Below are positions 50,722 to 60,155 of a stretch of 64,000 bases of DNA, in pieces (positions within the stretch are counted from its first letter, which is position 1; every line of letters starts with the position of its first letter). Under the pieces are notes generated by a model. It saw only the letters and a list, made by a program, of their open reading frames with translations, ran no database searches and had not been told where the DNA came from. The position numbers were made by a program, and so were the translations under genes. Source of the stretch: Bradyrhizobium sp. CCBAU 051011 (GTDB lineage Bacteria; Pseudomonadota; Alphaproteobacteria; Rhizobiales; Xanthobacteraceae); the NCBI RefSeq assembly GCF_009930815.1, contig NZ_CP022222.1, positions 4,940,501 through 5,004,500 on the forward strand, in the 5' to 3' direction.

Positions 50722-51459
50722 TCACAACAGCACCACGCCTTGAATCAGATAGATGGTGGAGACCGCGCCGATCACGTACCGCGACCAGGTGCGGAATTGC
50801 GTTTCGCTGATGATCTCCAGCACGAACCGCGAGAGGTGCGTCCCGGCGACCGCAAGCGGGATCGCCACAACGATCGCGATCAGCGACAGGGCCTCGCCGC
50901 CGGCGAGCAGGTGACCGAAATAGACGGCCTTCAGAAAGTGCCCGAGCACTTGCACCGCGGCCTTGGTGGCGACAAGTTGCCGGCTGTTGAGTTGCGAGCG
51001 CACGAAGAAAACGTCCAGGATAGGGCCGGAGACCCCGGCCAGAAGCTGCAGCACGGTGCACAAGACGCCGCAGCCATGCGCGTGGCCGGGCTTTCCGATG
51101 TCGGGTGTGAGCCGGCCGGGAAGCAGCAGCCCCAACAGGGGGCTCACGCCAACAATAATTAGGGCTACCGCCTTGCTCGCCACGACCGCCATGACGCCGA
51201 CCACAGCCGCTGCGACCACCGCGCCGCCGGCGTAATGGGCGACGATCCGCCAATCGACATGCGAGCGCCACTGCCAGGCGCGCCAGCCGTTCGAGGCTAT
51301 CTGCACGAGGCCGTGCAGAACCATGGCCGGCGCCAGAGGCATGAAAGCCAGCAGAATTCCCATCAGGATCATGCCTCCGGCCATCCCGAAAATACCCGAG
51401 ATGAAGGAGGTCGACACAATGGCGGCGGCGAATCCGGCTGCGATCGGGAGGCTGAGCAT
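50722..51459 (-). CDS. TauE/SafE family sulfite exporter-like permease
   Basis: This encodes 245 residues with about eight membrane segments. FISGIFGMAGGMILMGILLA at the N-terminus and LAGVSGPILDVFFVRSQLNS in the middle are the repeated G-rich motifs of the TauE/SafE family, which exports sulfoacetate, sulfite or related anions. The protein is of normal length. It is divergent from a GcvA-like LysR gene (about 100 bases between starts), which may control it. Substrate unknown. Confidence 0.88.
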   Translation of the reverse strand: MLSLPIAAGFAAAIVSTSFISGIFGMAGGMILMGILLAFMPLAPAMVLHGLVQIASNGWRAWQWRSHVDWRIVAHYAGGAVVAAAVVGVMAVVASKAVALIIVGVSPLLGLLLPGRLTPDIGKPGHAHGCGVLCTVLQLLAGVSGPILDVFFVRSQLNSRQLVATKAAVQVLGHFLKAVYFGHLLAGGEALSLIAIVVAIPLAVAGTHLSRFVLEIISETQFRTWSRYVIGAVSTIYLIQGVVLL

Positions 51460-51563
51460 CGGCGTCGTCCGGTTAGATCCGATGCCGCTCCATGCGCGTT
51501 TGACAGCCGCTTCGCAAACGCGTTTAGTTCAGCCATAGGCCAAGTAAAAGTTAGCCTCGGAGG

Positions 51564-52454
51564 ATGTCCATGCGCCGCCTGCCTTCGCTGAACGGCCTGC
51601 GCGCCTTTGAGGCCGCGGCGCGCCATGGCAGCTTCGTGGCTGCGGGCCAGGAGCTGAACGTTACCCAGGCCGCGATCAGCCGCATGGTGCGGCTGCTCGA
51701 AGCGCGTCTCGGATTTCAGTTGTTCGAGCGGCTCCCCAACGGCCTTGCGCTCACTGCGCAGGCGAGGGCGCTGCAGCCAAATCTGACGAGCGCATTTGAC
51801 TCGATTGCATCGAGCGTCGCGCAGGTTTCGGCGATGCGCACCACGCCGGTTTTGACGATCGGTGTCGGCCCATCCTTTGCGACGCGCTGGATGATTCCGC
51901 GCCTTGCGAGCTTTTATCGCGCACATCCCGACATCGAGGCGCGGCTCGCTACCGGCGGCGCGATCAATCCGTTCAAGGACGACTGGACTTGCGGCATCCT
52001 TCTTGGCGGTGGCGACTGGCCGGAACTGTCGGCGGAGCCGCTGTTTTCGGCCGACCTTTTTCCGGTATGCGCCGCGTCGATTGCGCGGCGGCTCGGCAAG
52101 CCGTCGGACCTGATGCAGGAGAGCTTGCTGCAGGTGACTCATTCGCCGGAGGATTGGCCGTTATGGCTTTCCGCCGCAGGCGTGAAACGGCGTCGTGGCG
52201 CATTGGGGCCGAGCTTTGCCAATTACGGAATGGCGCTACAGGCGGCGCTCGACGGCGTTGGCGTGGCCATTGGCCTGCGCCCCTATGTCGAAGACGACAT
52301 CGCCATGGGACGTCTGGTCGCGCCGTTTTCGCTGTCGGTGCCGAAGGGCAGGGCCTGGTATCTCGTGTACCGTCCGTTCCGCGAGACCGATCCCGGCCTG
52401 ATCGCCTTCCGCGACTGGCTGAGGCACAATTTCACGGAAAAGCCGCAGAGCTAA
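51564..52454 (+). CDS. LysR family regulator, GcvA-like
   Basis: This encodes 296 residues; ATG 51564 follows a GGAGG site, and ATG 51570 is also possible. The N-terminus MRRLPSLNGLRAFEAAARHG with GQELNVTQAAISRMVRLLEA is the GcvA-type helix-turn-helix. The effector domain has IGVGPSFATRWMIPRLASFY and GVAIGLRPYVEDDIAMGRLV. It is divergent from the TauE/SafE gene and may regulate it. GcvA proper regulates the glycine-cleavage operon, for which there is no sign here. Confidence 0.92.
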   Translation: MSMRRLPSLNGLRAFEAAARHGSFVAAGQELNVTQAAISRMVRLLEARLGFQLFERLPNGLALTAQARALQPNLTSAFDSIASSVAQVSAMRTTPVLTIGVGPSFATRWMIPRLASFYRAHPDIEARLATGGAINPFKDDWTCGILLGGGDWPELSAEPLFSADLFPVCAASIARRLGKPSDLMQESLLQVTHSPEDWPLWLSAAGVKRRRGALGPSFANYGMALQAALDGVGVAIGLRPYVEDDIAMGRLVAPFSLSVPKGRAWYLVYRPFRETDPGLIAFRDWLRHNFTEKPQS

Positions 52455-52617
52455 ACGGCTGATTTGCCCGCGCTATTCTGCCGCATCCATAAGCCGCCGC
52501 ATTACAAAATTTTAATCCCCCAGCCAGCACGCGGTAAGGCGGCAAACACCATCTTCAGGCCCTGTCAGGTGCCCAGCCCCGCACCGTCGAAATTCAGGCT
52601 CTGGAGATTTTAGAAAC

Positions 52618-54216
52618 ATGACCGAACGTCCCGTCGATCTTTCCTCGCTACCGACCAACGGCGCGCCGCGCCGTTCTCTGTTCTCCGCGCGCAAGTTCGC
52701 GCTGATGGCTTCAGTCGTCGCCGGCCTCGGCGCCGCCGTCTACGGCTTCTCGCCGCAGCAGGGCCCGCTCGATGTCTTCGCCAGCGCGGCGCACGCGCAG
52801 GTCAACACCGAGGTCCGCAAGGTCGAGCGGCCGATCGGCTTTGCCGACATTGTCGAGCGCGTGAAGCCGTCGGTGATTTCGGTCAAGATCAACATCGCCG
52901 CCAAGACCTCGAAGGGTGACGACAGCGCCAACAAGGACGAGGACTCGCCGTTCCAGCCGGGCTCGCCGATGGAGCGCTTCTTCCGTCGCTTCGGCGGTCC
53001 GGATGGTCTGCCCCCTGGCCTGCGCGGCGGCCCGCGCGGTGGCCGTGGCCCGGTGACGGGTCAGGGTTCCGGCTTCTTCATCTCGCCTGACGGCTATGCC
53101 GTGACCAACAACCACGTGGTCGACGGCGCCGACAAGGTCGAGGTCACGATGGACGACGGCAAGACCTACACCGCGAACGTGATCGGCACCGATCCGCGCA
53201 CCGACCTCGCGCTGATCAAGGTCGAGGGCCGCAAGGATTTCCCGTTCGCCAAGCTGTCCGATAGCAAGCCGCGGATCGGCGACTGGGTGCTGGCGGTCGG
53301 TAACCCGTTCGGCCTCGGTGGCACCGTGACCGCCGGCATCGTCTCGGCCTCCGGCCGCGACATCGGCAACGGCCCGTATGACGACTTCATCCAGATCGAT
53401 GCGCCCGTGAACAAGGGCAACTCCGGCGGTCCGGCGTTCGACACCAATGGCGAAGTGATGGGCGTCAACACCGCGATCTATTCGCCGTCCGGCGGCAGCG
53501 TCGGCATCGCGTTCTCGATCCCCGCTTCGACGGTCAAGAACGTAATCGCCCAGCTCAAGGACAAGGGCTCGGTCAGCCGCGGCTGGATCGGCGTCCAGAT
53601 CCAGCCGGTGACGTCTGACATTGCCGACAGCCTCGGCATGAAGAAGGCGGAAGGCGCGCTGGTGGCGGAACCGCAGCCGAATGGTCCGGCGGCCAAGGCC
53701 GGCATCCAGTCCGGCGACGTGATCACCGCTGTCAATGGTGATCCGGTCAAGGATGCCAAGGAACTCGCCCGCACCATCGGCGGTCTCGCGCCGGGCGCCT
53801 CGGTCAAGCTCAACGTGCTGCAGAAGGGCCAGGACAAGGTCGTCAACCTGACGCTCGGCCAGTTGCCGAACACGATCGAGGCCAAGGGTTCGACCGACAA
53901 GGAAGACAAGGGCAGCCAGAGCAAGGGAACCGATGTGCCGAGGCTCGGCCTGACGGTTGCCCCCGCCAACAGCGTGGCCGGCGCCGGCAAGGAAGGCGTC
54001 GTCGTGACCGAAGTCGATCCGAAGAGCGCCGCGGCCGAGCGCGGCTTCAAGGAAGGCGACGTCATCCTCGAAGTCGCCGGCAAGAGCGTCGGTACTGCGG
54101 GCGAAGTCCGCGAGGCGCTGGATGCTGCGCGCACCGAGAACAAGAACAGCGTTCTCATGCGCGTGAAGAGCGGCGGTTCGTCGCGTTTCGTCGCGGTGCC
54201 GCTGGCGAAGGGCTAA
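52618..54216 (+). CDS. degP: Periplasmic serine protease/chaperone DegP (HtrA, Do family)
   Basis: This encodes 532 residues. An N-terminal membrane/signal segment (FALMASVVAGLGAAVYGF) lies at about 27-45. The trypsin-like domain carries the catalytic triad: His in YAVTNNHVVDGADKV, Asp in DPRTDLALIKV, and Ser in NKGNSGGPAFDTNG. Two PDZ domains follow (about 315-410 and 440-525; GALVAEPQPNGPAAKAGIQS and VVVTEVDPKSAAAERGFKEG). It degrades or refolds damaged envelope proteins. GGAGATTTTAG precedes the ATG. A strong terminator and a two-component pair follow. Confidence 0.96.
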   Translation: MTERPVDLSSLPTNGAPRRSLFSARKFALMASVVAGLGAAVYGFSPQQGPLDVFASAAHAQVNTEVRKVERPIGFADIVERVKPSVISVKINIAAKTSKGDDSANKDEDSPFQPGSPMERFFRRFGGPDGLPPGLRGGPRGGRGPVTGQGSGFFISPDGYAVTNNHVVDGADKVEVTMDDGKTYTANVIGTDPRTDLALIKVEGRKDFPFAKLSDSKPRIGDWVLAVGNPFGLGGTVTAGIVSASGRDIGNGPYDDFIQIDAPVNKGNSGGPAFDTNGEVMGVNTAIYSPSGGSVGIAFSIPASTVKNVIAQLKDKGSVSRGWIGVQIQPVTSDIADSLGMKKAEGALVAEPQPNGPAAKAGIQSGDVITAVNGDPVKDAKELARTIGGLAPGASVKLNVLQKGQDKVVNLTLGQLPNTIEAKGSTDKEDKGSQSKGTDVPRLGLTVAPANSVAGAGKEGVVVTEVDPKSAAAERGFKEGDVILEVAGKSVGTAGEVREALDAARTENKNSVLMRVKSGGSSRFVAVPLAKG

Positions 54217-54356
54217 ACGAGGACTAGATACCAGATGGAGGGTTTCGCCGGCATTCGTCGCCCCCGCCGACGTCTCCTTCCGGGGAGCGGGTCCAAAACT
54301 CGCTCCCTCTGGCAACCTTCCAGCGGAATACGCCCCCCTCCGTCGGAAGGGCCTAA

Positions 54357-54394
54357 GGGCGGTGAGGTCCCCCAGCCTCATCGCCCGCTTTTTT
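54357..54394 (+). terminator. Rho-independent terminator after degP
   Basis: GGGCGGTGAGG (54357-54367) pairs with CCTCATCGCCC (54376-54386) over 11 bp, with one G-U pair, and an 8-base loop. It is followed by GC and six T residues (54389-54394). Confidence 0.9.
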
Positions 54395-54413
54395 CACTTG
54401 ATCGCGAGCATCC

Positions 54414-54443
54414 GCGGCCGCCTTGCATGTGCAGGGCGGCCGC
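54414..54443 (+). promoter_or_regulatory. Strong GC hairpin in the leader of the response regulator gene
   Basis: GCGGCCGCCTTGC and GCAGGGCGGCCGC form a 13-bp stem with one G-U pair around an ATGT loop. It ends 25 bases before the GTG start of the next gene and has no U-run. It may tune translation or mRNA stability, or be a REP-like element. Confidence 0.5.
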
Positions 54444-54468
54444 GCCATGGTGAGAGAAAGCCATTCCC

Positions 54469-55170
54469 GTGACCGCAACTGCCCCGCAAATGCGCCTGTT
54501 GATCATCGAAGACGACCGCGAGTCCGCCGACTATCTGGTCAAGGCGTTCCGTGAAGTCGGCCACGTTGCCGATCTCGCCAGCGATGGCGAGGAAGGCCTG
54601 TCGATGGCCGAAGGCGGCGATTACGACGTGCTCGTGGTCGACCGCATGCTGCCCAAGCGCGACGGCCTCTCCGTGATCGGGAGCTTGCGCGAGAAGGGCA
54701 ACCGCACGCCGGTGCTGATCCTCTCCGCGCTCGGCCAGGTCGACGACCGCATCAAGGGCCTGCGCGCCGGCGGCGACGACTATCTGCCAAAGCCCTATTC
54801 CTTCGCCGAATTGCAGGCACGCGTCGAAGTGCTGTCGCGCCGCAATGTCGGCCCGGCGGAAGAAACAACTTATCGCGTCGGCGATCTTGAGCTTGACCGT
54901 CTGTCGCATCGCGTTGCCCGCGGCAAGGATGAGTTGACGCTGCAGCCGCGCGAGTTTCGCCTGCTCGAGTATCTGATGAAGCATGCGGGCCAGGTAGTGA
55001 CCCGCACCATGCTCTTGGAGAACGTCTGGGATTATCATTTCGATCCGCAGACCAACGTCATCGATGTGCATATTTCCAGGCTGCGCTCCAAGATCGACAA
55101 GGGTTTCGATCGGCCCTTGCTGCACACGATCCGCGGCGCCGGATACATGATCCGTGACGGCCTTCGGTAA
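54469..55170 (+). CDS. OmpR-family response regulator
   Basis: This encodes 233 residues from GTG 54469, with GAGAGAAAG about 10 bases upstream; ATG 54490 (MRLLIIEDD) is an alternative. Receiver: LLIIEDDRESADYLVKAFRE, phospho-acceptor Asp in VLVVDRMLPKRDG, and YLPKPYSFAEL. Winged-helix output: LQPREFRLLEYLMKHAGQVV and NVIDVHISRLRSKIDKGF. It overlaps the sensor kinase gene by 17 bases. Located behind degP, it is a candidate controller of envelope stress, resembling CpxR/TctD/QseB-type regulators. Confidence 0.92.
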   Translation: MTATAPQMRLLIIEDDRESADYLVKAFREVGHVADLASDGEEGLSMAEGGDYDVLVVDRMLPKRDGLSVIGSLREKGNRTPVLILSALGQVDDRIKGLRAGGDDYLPKPYSFAELQARVEVLSRRNVGPAEETTYRVGDLELDRLSHRVARGKDELTLQPREFRLLEYLMKHAGQVVTRTMLLENVWDYHFDPQTNVIDVHISRLRSKIDKGFDRPLLHTIRGAGYMIRDGLR

Positions 55171-56620
55171 GCTGATCCGCACCACGGCGTTCCGGCTGAC
55201 GCTGGTCTATCTGTTTTTGTTTGCGCTGTTTGCAGCGTCGCTGCTCGGCTATTTCGCCTGGAACACGCGGCGGCTGATCAACGAGCAGATCACCGCCACG
55301 GTGAACGTCGAAACCGCCGAGATCACCGACATCTATACGCGCCGCGGCCTGCGCGGCCTCGTCTGGACGCTCGAAAACCGGGCGCTGCGGCCGGGCGCCA
55401 ATCTCTATCTTGTCACCACGCCTGAAGGGAAAGCGATCGGCGGCAATGTCGGATCGCTGTCGCCGGGTGTGATGGCCTCGACCGGCTGGTCCGAGACCGC
55501 CTATCGCCGGCTCGACGAGCAGGACACCGCGGATCATCGCGCGCTGGTGCGCGTCACCGAACTCACCAACGGTTTTCGTCTCCTGGTCGGCCGCGACCTG
55601 GACGAGCGGCGGCGTCTGTTCGGCATCGTTGCCAACGCCGCGCAATGGTCGCTGCTGGTCGTCATCGTGCTCGGCATCGGCGGCGGCATTTTCGTGGCGC
55701 GGCGGGTGCTGCAGCGGATCGACGCCATGACCGGCACTACAAGGCGCATCATGGCCGGCGACCTTTCTGGGCGTCTGCCGGTCGGACGCAGCGGCGACGA
55801 GCTCGATCGCCTCGCGGAAAACCTCAACGCCATGCTGGAGCGCATCGAAGCACTGATGATGGGCCTGAAGGAAGTCTCCGATAACATCGCCCATGACTTG
55901 AAGACACCGCTGACGCGCATGCGCAACCGCGCCGAGGAGGCGCTGGCGAGTTCCGGCAGCGAAGCTGAATATCGCGCGGCGCTGGAACGCACCATCGAGG
56001 AATCCGACGGGTTGATCCGCACCTTCAACGCGCTCTTGATGATCGCGCGCGCCGAGTCCGGGCAGGCGCGCGGCAACATGGATGATTTCGACGCGGCCGA
56101 CGTCGCCAAGGGCATTCACGAATTGTATGAGCCGCTGGCCGAGGACGACGGCATGATCCTGCGCGTCAAGACCGCGAGCGCGCCGCTGCACGGCAATCGC
56201 GAGCTGATCGGGCAGGCACTCGCCAATCTGGTCGAGAACGCGATCAAATACGGCAAGCCATCGCCGGTGGTGCAGCCGATGGACCCCGTCATTGCGGCGC
56301 GCACGCGAGAAATTCTGATCGAGGCGCGGCGCGAGGCCAATCATGTGCTGCTCAGCGTCACCGACCATGGGCCCGGCATTCCCGAAGCCGATCGCAAGCA
56401 CGCGGTGGAGCGGTTCGTGCGGCTCGAGGCGAGCCGGACGCTGCCGGGTTCCGGGCTTGGCTTGAGTTTGGCGTCCGCAGTGGCGACCCTGCACGGTGGC
56501 GAACTCAGGCTAGGGGATTCCCATCCGGGCCTGACCGCGACGCTGGTGATCCCGGCGCTATCTGCCGCGGGTGACAGGCTTGCAGCCCAAACGCCGGATG
56601 TGCCACAGAAGGTGGCATGA
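55154..56620 (+). CDS. Sensor histidine kinase, EnvZ/QseC-like architecture
   Basis: This encodes 488 residues from a GTG inside the response regulator gene. Two membrane segments (LTLVYLFLFALFAASLLGYF at about 15-35 and WSLLVVIVLGIGGGIFVARR at about 165-185) flank a periplasmic domain. A HAMP linker (about 188-240, with DLSGRLPVGRSGDELDRLAE) precedes HisKA with the phospho-acceptor His in SDNIAHDLKTPLTRMRNRAE and an ATPase domain with LVENAIKYG, TDHGPGIPEADR and GSGLGLSLASAV. It overlaps glnE by four bases, so the regulator, kinase and glnE form an operon. Confidence 0.92.
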   Translation: MTAFGKLIRTTAFRLTLVYLFLFALFAASLLGYFAWNTRRLINEQITATVNVETAEITDIYTRRGLRGLVWTLENRALRPGANLYLVTTPEGKAIGGNVGSLSPGVMASTGWSETAYRRLDEQDTADHRALVRVTELTNGFRLLVGRDLDERRRLFGIVANAAQWSLLVVIVLGIGGGIFVARRVLQRIDAMTGTTRRIMAGDLSGRLPVGRSGDELDRLAENLNAMLERIEALMMGLKEVSDNIAHDLKTPLTRMRNRAEEALASSGSEAEYRAALERTIEESDGLIRTFNALLMIARAESGQARGNMDDFDAADVAKGIHELYEPLAEDDGMILRVKTASAPLHGNRELIGQALANLVENAIKYGKPSPVVQPMDPVIAARTREILIEARREANHVLLSVTDHGPGIPEADRKHAVERFVRLEASRTLPGSGLGLSLASAVATLHGGELRLGDSHPGLTATLVIPALSAAGDRLAAQTPDVPQKVA

Positions 56621-59553
56621 ATTCTTCCGCCTTGGCCGCGCGGTTCGTGTGCGGGCCGCATATCCCGGCCACCAGCAACGCCGAACAACGCCTGGGAGAC
56701 TGGCTCGCCGAACTGGAGCCGGAGCAATCGGCCGAGATCGGCGCGTGGCTGCATCGCCCATTCGCCAGAGCCATCCTGCTCGGCATTGTCGAGTTCTCAC
56801 CCTATCTGTTCGACCTGGTCCGCACGGATGCCGCGCGGCTGATCCGGCTCCTGTCCTGCGATCCGGAACAGCACCTCGCCTCGCTGATCGAGGGAACCTC
56901 GTGCGACGTGCTCGCCGCCGCTGATGAGGCTGATGTCATGCATCTGCTTCGCCGCATGAAGTCGGAGGCGGCGCTGATGATCGCGCTGTGCGACATCGGC
57001 GGGGTCTGGCCGGTGATGCGGGTAACGGCGGCGCTGACCGAGCTCGCAACCGTCTCCGTGCAGACGGCGCTGCGCTTCCTGCTGCGTCAGGAGATCGCGC
57101 GTGGCCGCATGACCGCCCTCAATCACGACAGGCCGGAGGAGGGCAGTGGGCTGATCGTGCTCGCGATGGGCAAGATGGGCGCGGGCGAGTTGAACTATTC
57201 CAGCGACATCGACCTGATCGTGTTCTTCGATCCGGCCGCAACCTCGCTGGCAGCAGACATCGAGCCGGCGCCGTTCTTCGTGCGCGTGACGCAGGCGCTC
57301 GCCCGCCTGCTGCAGCAACGCTCTGGCGAGGGCTACGTGTTCCGCGTCGACCTGCGCCTGCGGCCGGATCCCGCATCGACGCAGGTCGCGATTTCGACCG
57401 AGGCGGCGCTGCATTATTACGAGCGGGAGGGGCGGACCTGGGAACGCGCCGCAATGATCAAGGCGCGCGTTTGCGCCGGCGACGCCGGGGCCGGCGAGGC
57501 GCTGATCGCGGAGCTCTCGCCGTTCGTCTGGCGCAAGCATCTGGATTTTGCCGCGCTCGCCGATGTCCACGACATGAAGCGGCAGATGCAGACCTATCGC
57601 GGCCAGAGCGAGATCTCCGTCGAGGGCCACAACGTCAAGGTCGGCCGCGGCGGCATCCGCGAGATCGAGTTTTTCGCGCAGACGCAACAGCTCATAGCCG
57701 GCGGCCGCCATCCGGAATTGCGGGTGCGTCCCACGCTGCATGCGCTGCAGGTGCTGGCGACCAGCAACTGGATCACCTTTCAGGCCTGCGACGAATTGAC
57801 GGCGGCTTACGAATTCCTGCGCTGCGTTGAGCACCGGCTGCAGATGATCGCGGACGAGCAGACGCATGCGCTGCCCGAAGATGCCGAAGCGATCGAGCGT
57901 TTCGCGCACTTCTTCGGCTATCAGAGCCGCGCCGCCTTTGCCAAGGATCTGCTCGGCCACCTCAACATCGTGCAGGGGCATTACGGCAAGCTGTTCGAGG
58001 GCGATCCGACCGGCACGGTGAAGCTGCCGCAGCTCAATTACGCCGCCGGGCCAGAGGATGCGCGCCTGCTCGATCATCTGACGACGCTCGGCTTCAAGAA
58101 GCCGGTCGCGGTGGCTGGCACCCTGCAGCTCTGGATGGAAGGCAATTACCGCGCGCTCCGTAATGAGGCGACCAAGGCCGCCTTCATCGAGTTCGTGCCC
58201 GGCCTGATCGACGGCCTCGCCCATGCAGAAGATCCCGACGATGCCGTGACCGCGTTCGACCGTTTTCTCGGCGCGTTGCAGCGCGGCGGTCGACTGATTT
58301 CCTTGCTGAGCCAGAACCGCGATCTGGTCGCGCTGGTGGCGCTGATCCTCGGCGCGGCGCCGCGGCTCGGCGACATGCTGGCGCGCCAGCCGCAGATCAT
58401 GGACGGGTTGATCGACCCGCGCTTCTTCGGGGCAATGCCGGACCAGAAAGAGTTGTCGGCGCGGCTGGCAACGACGCTGAAGGACGCAGATTCCTACGAA
58501 GACTTTCTCGACCGTCTGCGGCTGTTCGGGCAGGAAAGCCTGTTTTTGATCGGCACGCGCATTCTCTCAGGCACGGTGTCGGCGCAACAGGCCAGCGTCG
58601 CCTTTGCCGATGTCGCCGAGGGCATCGTGCATACGGTTCACGGCCTCGTCACCGACCAGTTCGCCAGCCAGTACGGCCGCATCAAAGGGCAGGAAACCGC
58701 GATTGTTGCGATGGGTCGACTCGGCAGCCGCGAGATGACGGCATCCTCCGATCTCGACCTGATCCTGCTGTACGATTTCGACGCTGATAACCCGGATTCC
58801 GACGGCGAACGGTCGCTGCACGGCGCGCAATATTTCGCGCGGCTGACCCAGCGGCTGATCTCGGCGTTCACGACGCGGACCAATTACGGCGTGCTCTATG
58901 AAGTCGACATGCGGCTGCGCCCGTCGGGCCGCGCCGGGCCGGTGGCGTCGCGGATCGAGTCATTCGCCGACTACCAGGAACGCGAGGCCTGGACCTGGGA
59001 GCACATGGCGCTGACGCGGGCGCGGGTGATTTCGGCTACGCCGGCGTTTCGCGACAAGATCGAAGGCGTCATCCGCAGCGTGCTGACGCGGCCGCGCGAC
59101 GCAGCCTCTACCGCCGGCGACGTGGCCGACATGCGCCGGGCGATCGCGGCGGAAAAGGGCGAGGGCGACATCTGGGATCTCAAGCTCGCCGCCGGCGGCC
59201 TCGTCGACATCGATTTCATCGCGCAGTATCTGCAGCTCGTTCACGCCGCGGGAAAACCCGAAATCCTCAGCGTTTCCGCGCTGCAGGTGCTCGACAATGC
59301 CGCGCGTCTCGGGGTCCTGGCCCACTCCGACGCCGAGACGCTGCGCTCGGCCGCGCGGCTCTATCACGACCTGACGCAGATCCTCCGGCTTTGCGTTGTC
59401 GGCAAGTTCAATCCGGAAACCTCGGGCGAGAATTTGTTGCGGGTGATGGCAAGGGCGGGCGACACGCCCGACTTCTCGACGCTGGAGGCGCGGGTGCGCG
59501 AGACGCAGGGCGAGGTGAGGCGGGTGTTCCAGTCGCTGGTGGGCGGAGGGTAA
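56617..59553 (+). CDS. glnE: Bifunctional glutamine synthetase adenylyltransferase/adenylyl-removing enzyme
   Basis: This encodes 978 residues. Two nucleotidyltransferase domains are visible, each with the G-S/G-x-D-x-D site: GKMGAGELNYSSDIDLIVFF (adenylyl-removing) and GRLGSREMTASSDLDLILLY (adenylyltransferase). The GlnD_UR_UTase linker with GRGGIREIEFFAQTQQLIAG occurs once, and a related AAGGLVDIDFIAQYLQLVH follows near the C-terminus. The enzyme adds or removes AMP on GlnA in response to PII proteins. Length is normal for the family. It is translationally coupled to a two-component system, an arrangement seen in related alphaproteobacteria. Confidence 0.97.
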   Translation: MNSSALAARFVCGPHIPATSNAEQRLGDWLAELEPEQSAEIGAWLHRPFARAILLGIVEFSPYLFDLVRTDAARLIRLLSCDPEQHLASLIEGTSCDVLAAADEADVMHLLRRMKSEAALMIALCDIGGVWPVMRVTAALTELATVSVQTALRFLLRQEIARGRMTALNHDRPEEGSGLIVLAMGKMGAGELNYSSDIDLIVFFDPAATSLAADIEPAPFFVRVTQALARLLQQRSGEGYVFRVDLRLRPDPASTQVAISTEAALHYYEREGRTWERAAMIKARVCAGDAGAGEALIAELSPFVWRKHLDFAALADVHDMKRQMQTYRGQSEISVEGHNVKVGRGGIREIEFFAQTQQLIAGGRHPELRVRPTLHALQVLATSNWITFQACDELTAAYEFLRCVEHRLQMIADEQTHALPEDAEAIERFAHFFGYQSRAAFAKDLLGHLNIVQGHYGKLFEGDPTGTVKLPQLNYAAGPEDARLLDHLTTLGFKKPVAVAGTLQLWMEGNYRALRNEATKAAFIEFVPGLIDGLAHAEDPDDAVTAFDRFLGALQRGGRLISLLSQNRDLVALVALILGAAPRLGDMLARQPQIMDGLIDPRFFGAMPDQKELSARLATTLKDADSYEDFLDRLRLFGQESLFLIGTRILSGTVSAQQASVAFADVAEGIVHTVHGLVTDQFASQYGRIKGQETAIVAMGRLGSREMTASSDLDLILLYDFDADNPDSDGERSLHGAQYFARLTQRLISAFTTRTNYGVLYEVDMRLRPSGRAGPVASRIESFADYQEREAWTWEHMALTRARVISATPAFRDKIEGVIRSVLTRPRDAASTAGDVADMRRAIAAEKGEGDIWDLKLAAGGLVDIDFIAQYLQLVHAAGKPEILSVSALQVLDNAARLGVLAHSDAETLRSAARLYHDLTQILRLCVVGKFNPETSGENLLRVMARAGDTPDFSTLEARVRETQGEVRRVFQSLVGGG

Positions 59554-59618
59554 TGCCCGGTTTCTTACGGAGGAACTCATACGGCCGCTCGGAATTGTTG
59601 CGGATCAGGAGGCTGGGA

Positions 59619-59816
59619 ATGCATACCGAGATCAATATCTTCGAAAAACCCATCGAGCGCATCAGGAAGACCTGCGAATTGATGGGCCTGGGCGCGGATT
59701 TCGACCGCAAGCTGCCGGAACTTGAAACCCATCTGGAAGGGCTGGTGGCCGAAGGGGAGACCAGCGAAGAGCGGCTGACCGTGAGCGGCCTGACCTTCGT
59801 CAAGCAGGGGCGTTAG
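59619..59816 (+). CDS. Small hypothetical protein
   Basis: This encodes 65 residues from ATG 59619 with a consensus AGGAGG site 6 bases away. It starts MHTEINIFEKPIERIRKTCE and is helical, with THLEGLVAEGETSEERL near the middle. No family is recognised. It lies 65 bases after glnE and could be co-transcribed. A GGCCTC-AGTC-GAGGCC hairpin begins at its stop codon (59816-59831). Confidence 0.65.
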   Translation: MHTEINIFEKPIERIRKTCELMGLGADFDRKLPELETHLEGLVAEGETSEERLTVSGLTFVKQGR

Positions 59817-59884
59817 GCCTCAGTCGAGGCCGCTCCCACCCATCCTATGCGGGCTACGATGGCGCAGCGCCGGCAAAAACAGCG

Positions 59885-60106
59885 TCAGGAAATTTCGTCC
59901 GGAAGCTTCCAGGCGGGATCCGGCGCGCAGCCTTGCTCCCTGGTTTCCTTGACGCGATAGCCCGTCGGCAAAACCTGTCCGCCGGCTTCGTCGGAAACGG
60001 GAATATCGGAAATCAGGCCAGCCTGAAGCGCTTGCTTCCAGGCCTCCACCTCGGTCGGAAGGCCGGGGCCGATCTGCCTGTCGCCATCGAAAAGCGCGTA
60101 AGGCAT
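59885..60106 (-). CDS. Small hypothetical protein
   Basis: This encodes 73 residues from ATG 60106 (MPYALFDGDRQIGPGLPTEV), with a GGAGGGG site. The pattern of a short beta hairpin, a helix (EAWKQALQAGLI) and a charged tail with EQGCAPDPAWKLP is shared by small rhizobial proteins of unknown function. A terminator-like hairpin with a U-run lies directly upstream of its ribosome site on the same strand, suggesting premature termination control. Confidence 0.65.
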   Translation of the reverse strand: MPYALFDGDRQIGPGLPTEVEAWKQALQAGLISDIPVSDEAGGQVLPTGYRVKETREQGCAPDPAWKLPDEIS

Positions 60107-60116
60107 GAACCCCTCC

Positions 60117-60155
60117 AAACAAAACCCCGCCAGCTATCTAAAATAACTGACGGGG
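60117..60155 (-). terminator. Terminator-like hairpin in the leader of the 73-residue gene
   Basis: On the minus strand CCCCGTCAG and CTGGCGGGG pair (one mismatch) around a 13-base loop, followed by TTTTGTTT and then immediately by the GGAGGGG ribosome site. It would end an upstream transcript or attenuate the downstream gene. On the plus strand the same hairpin has only CTTTG after it. Confidence 0.6.
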
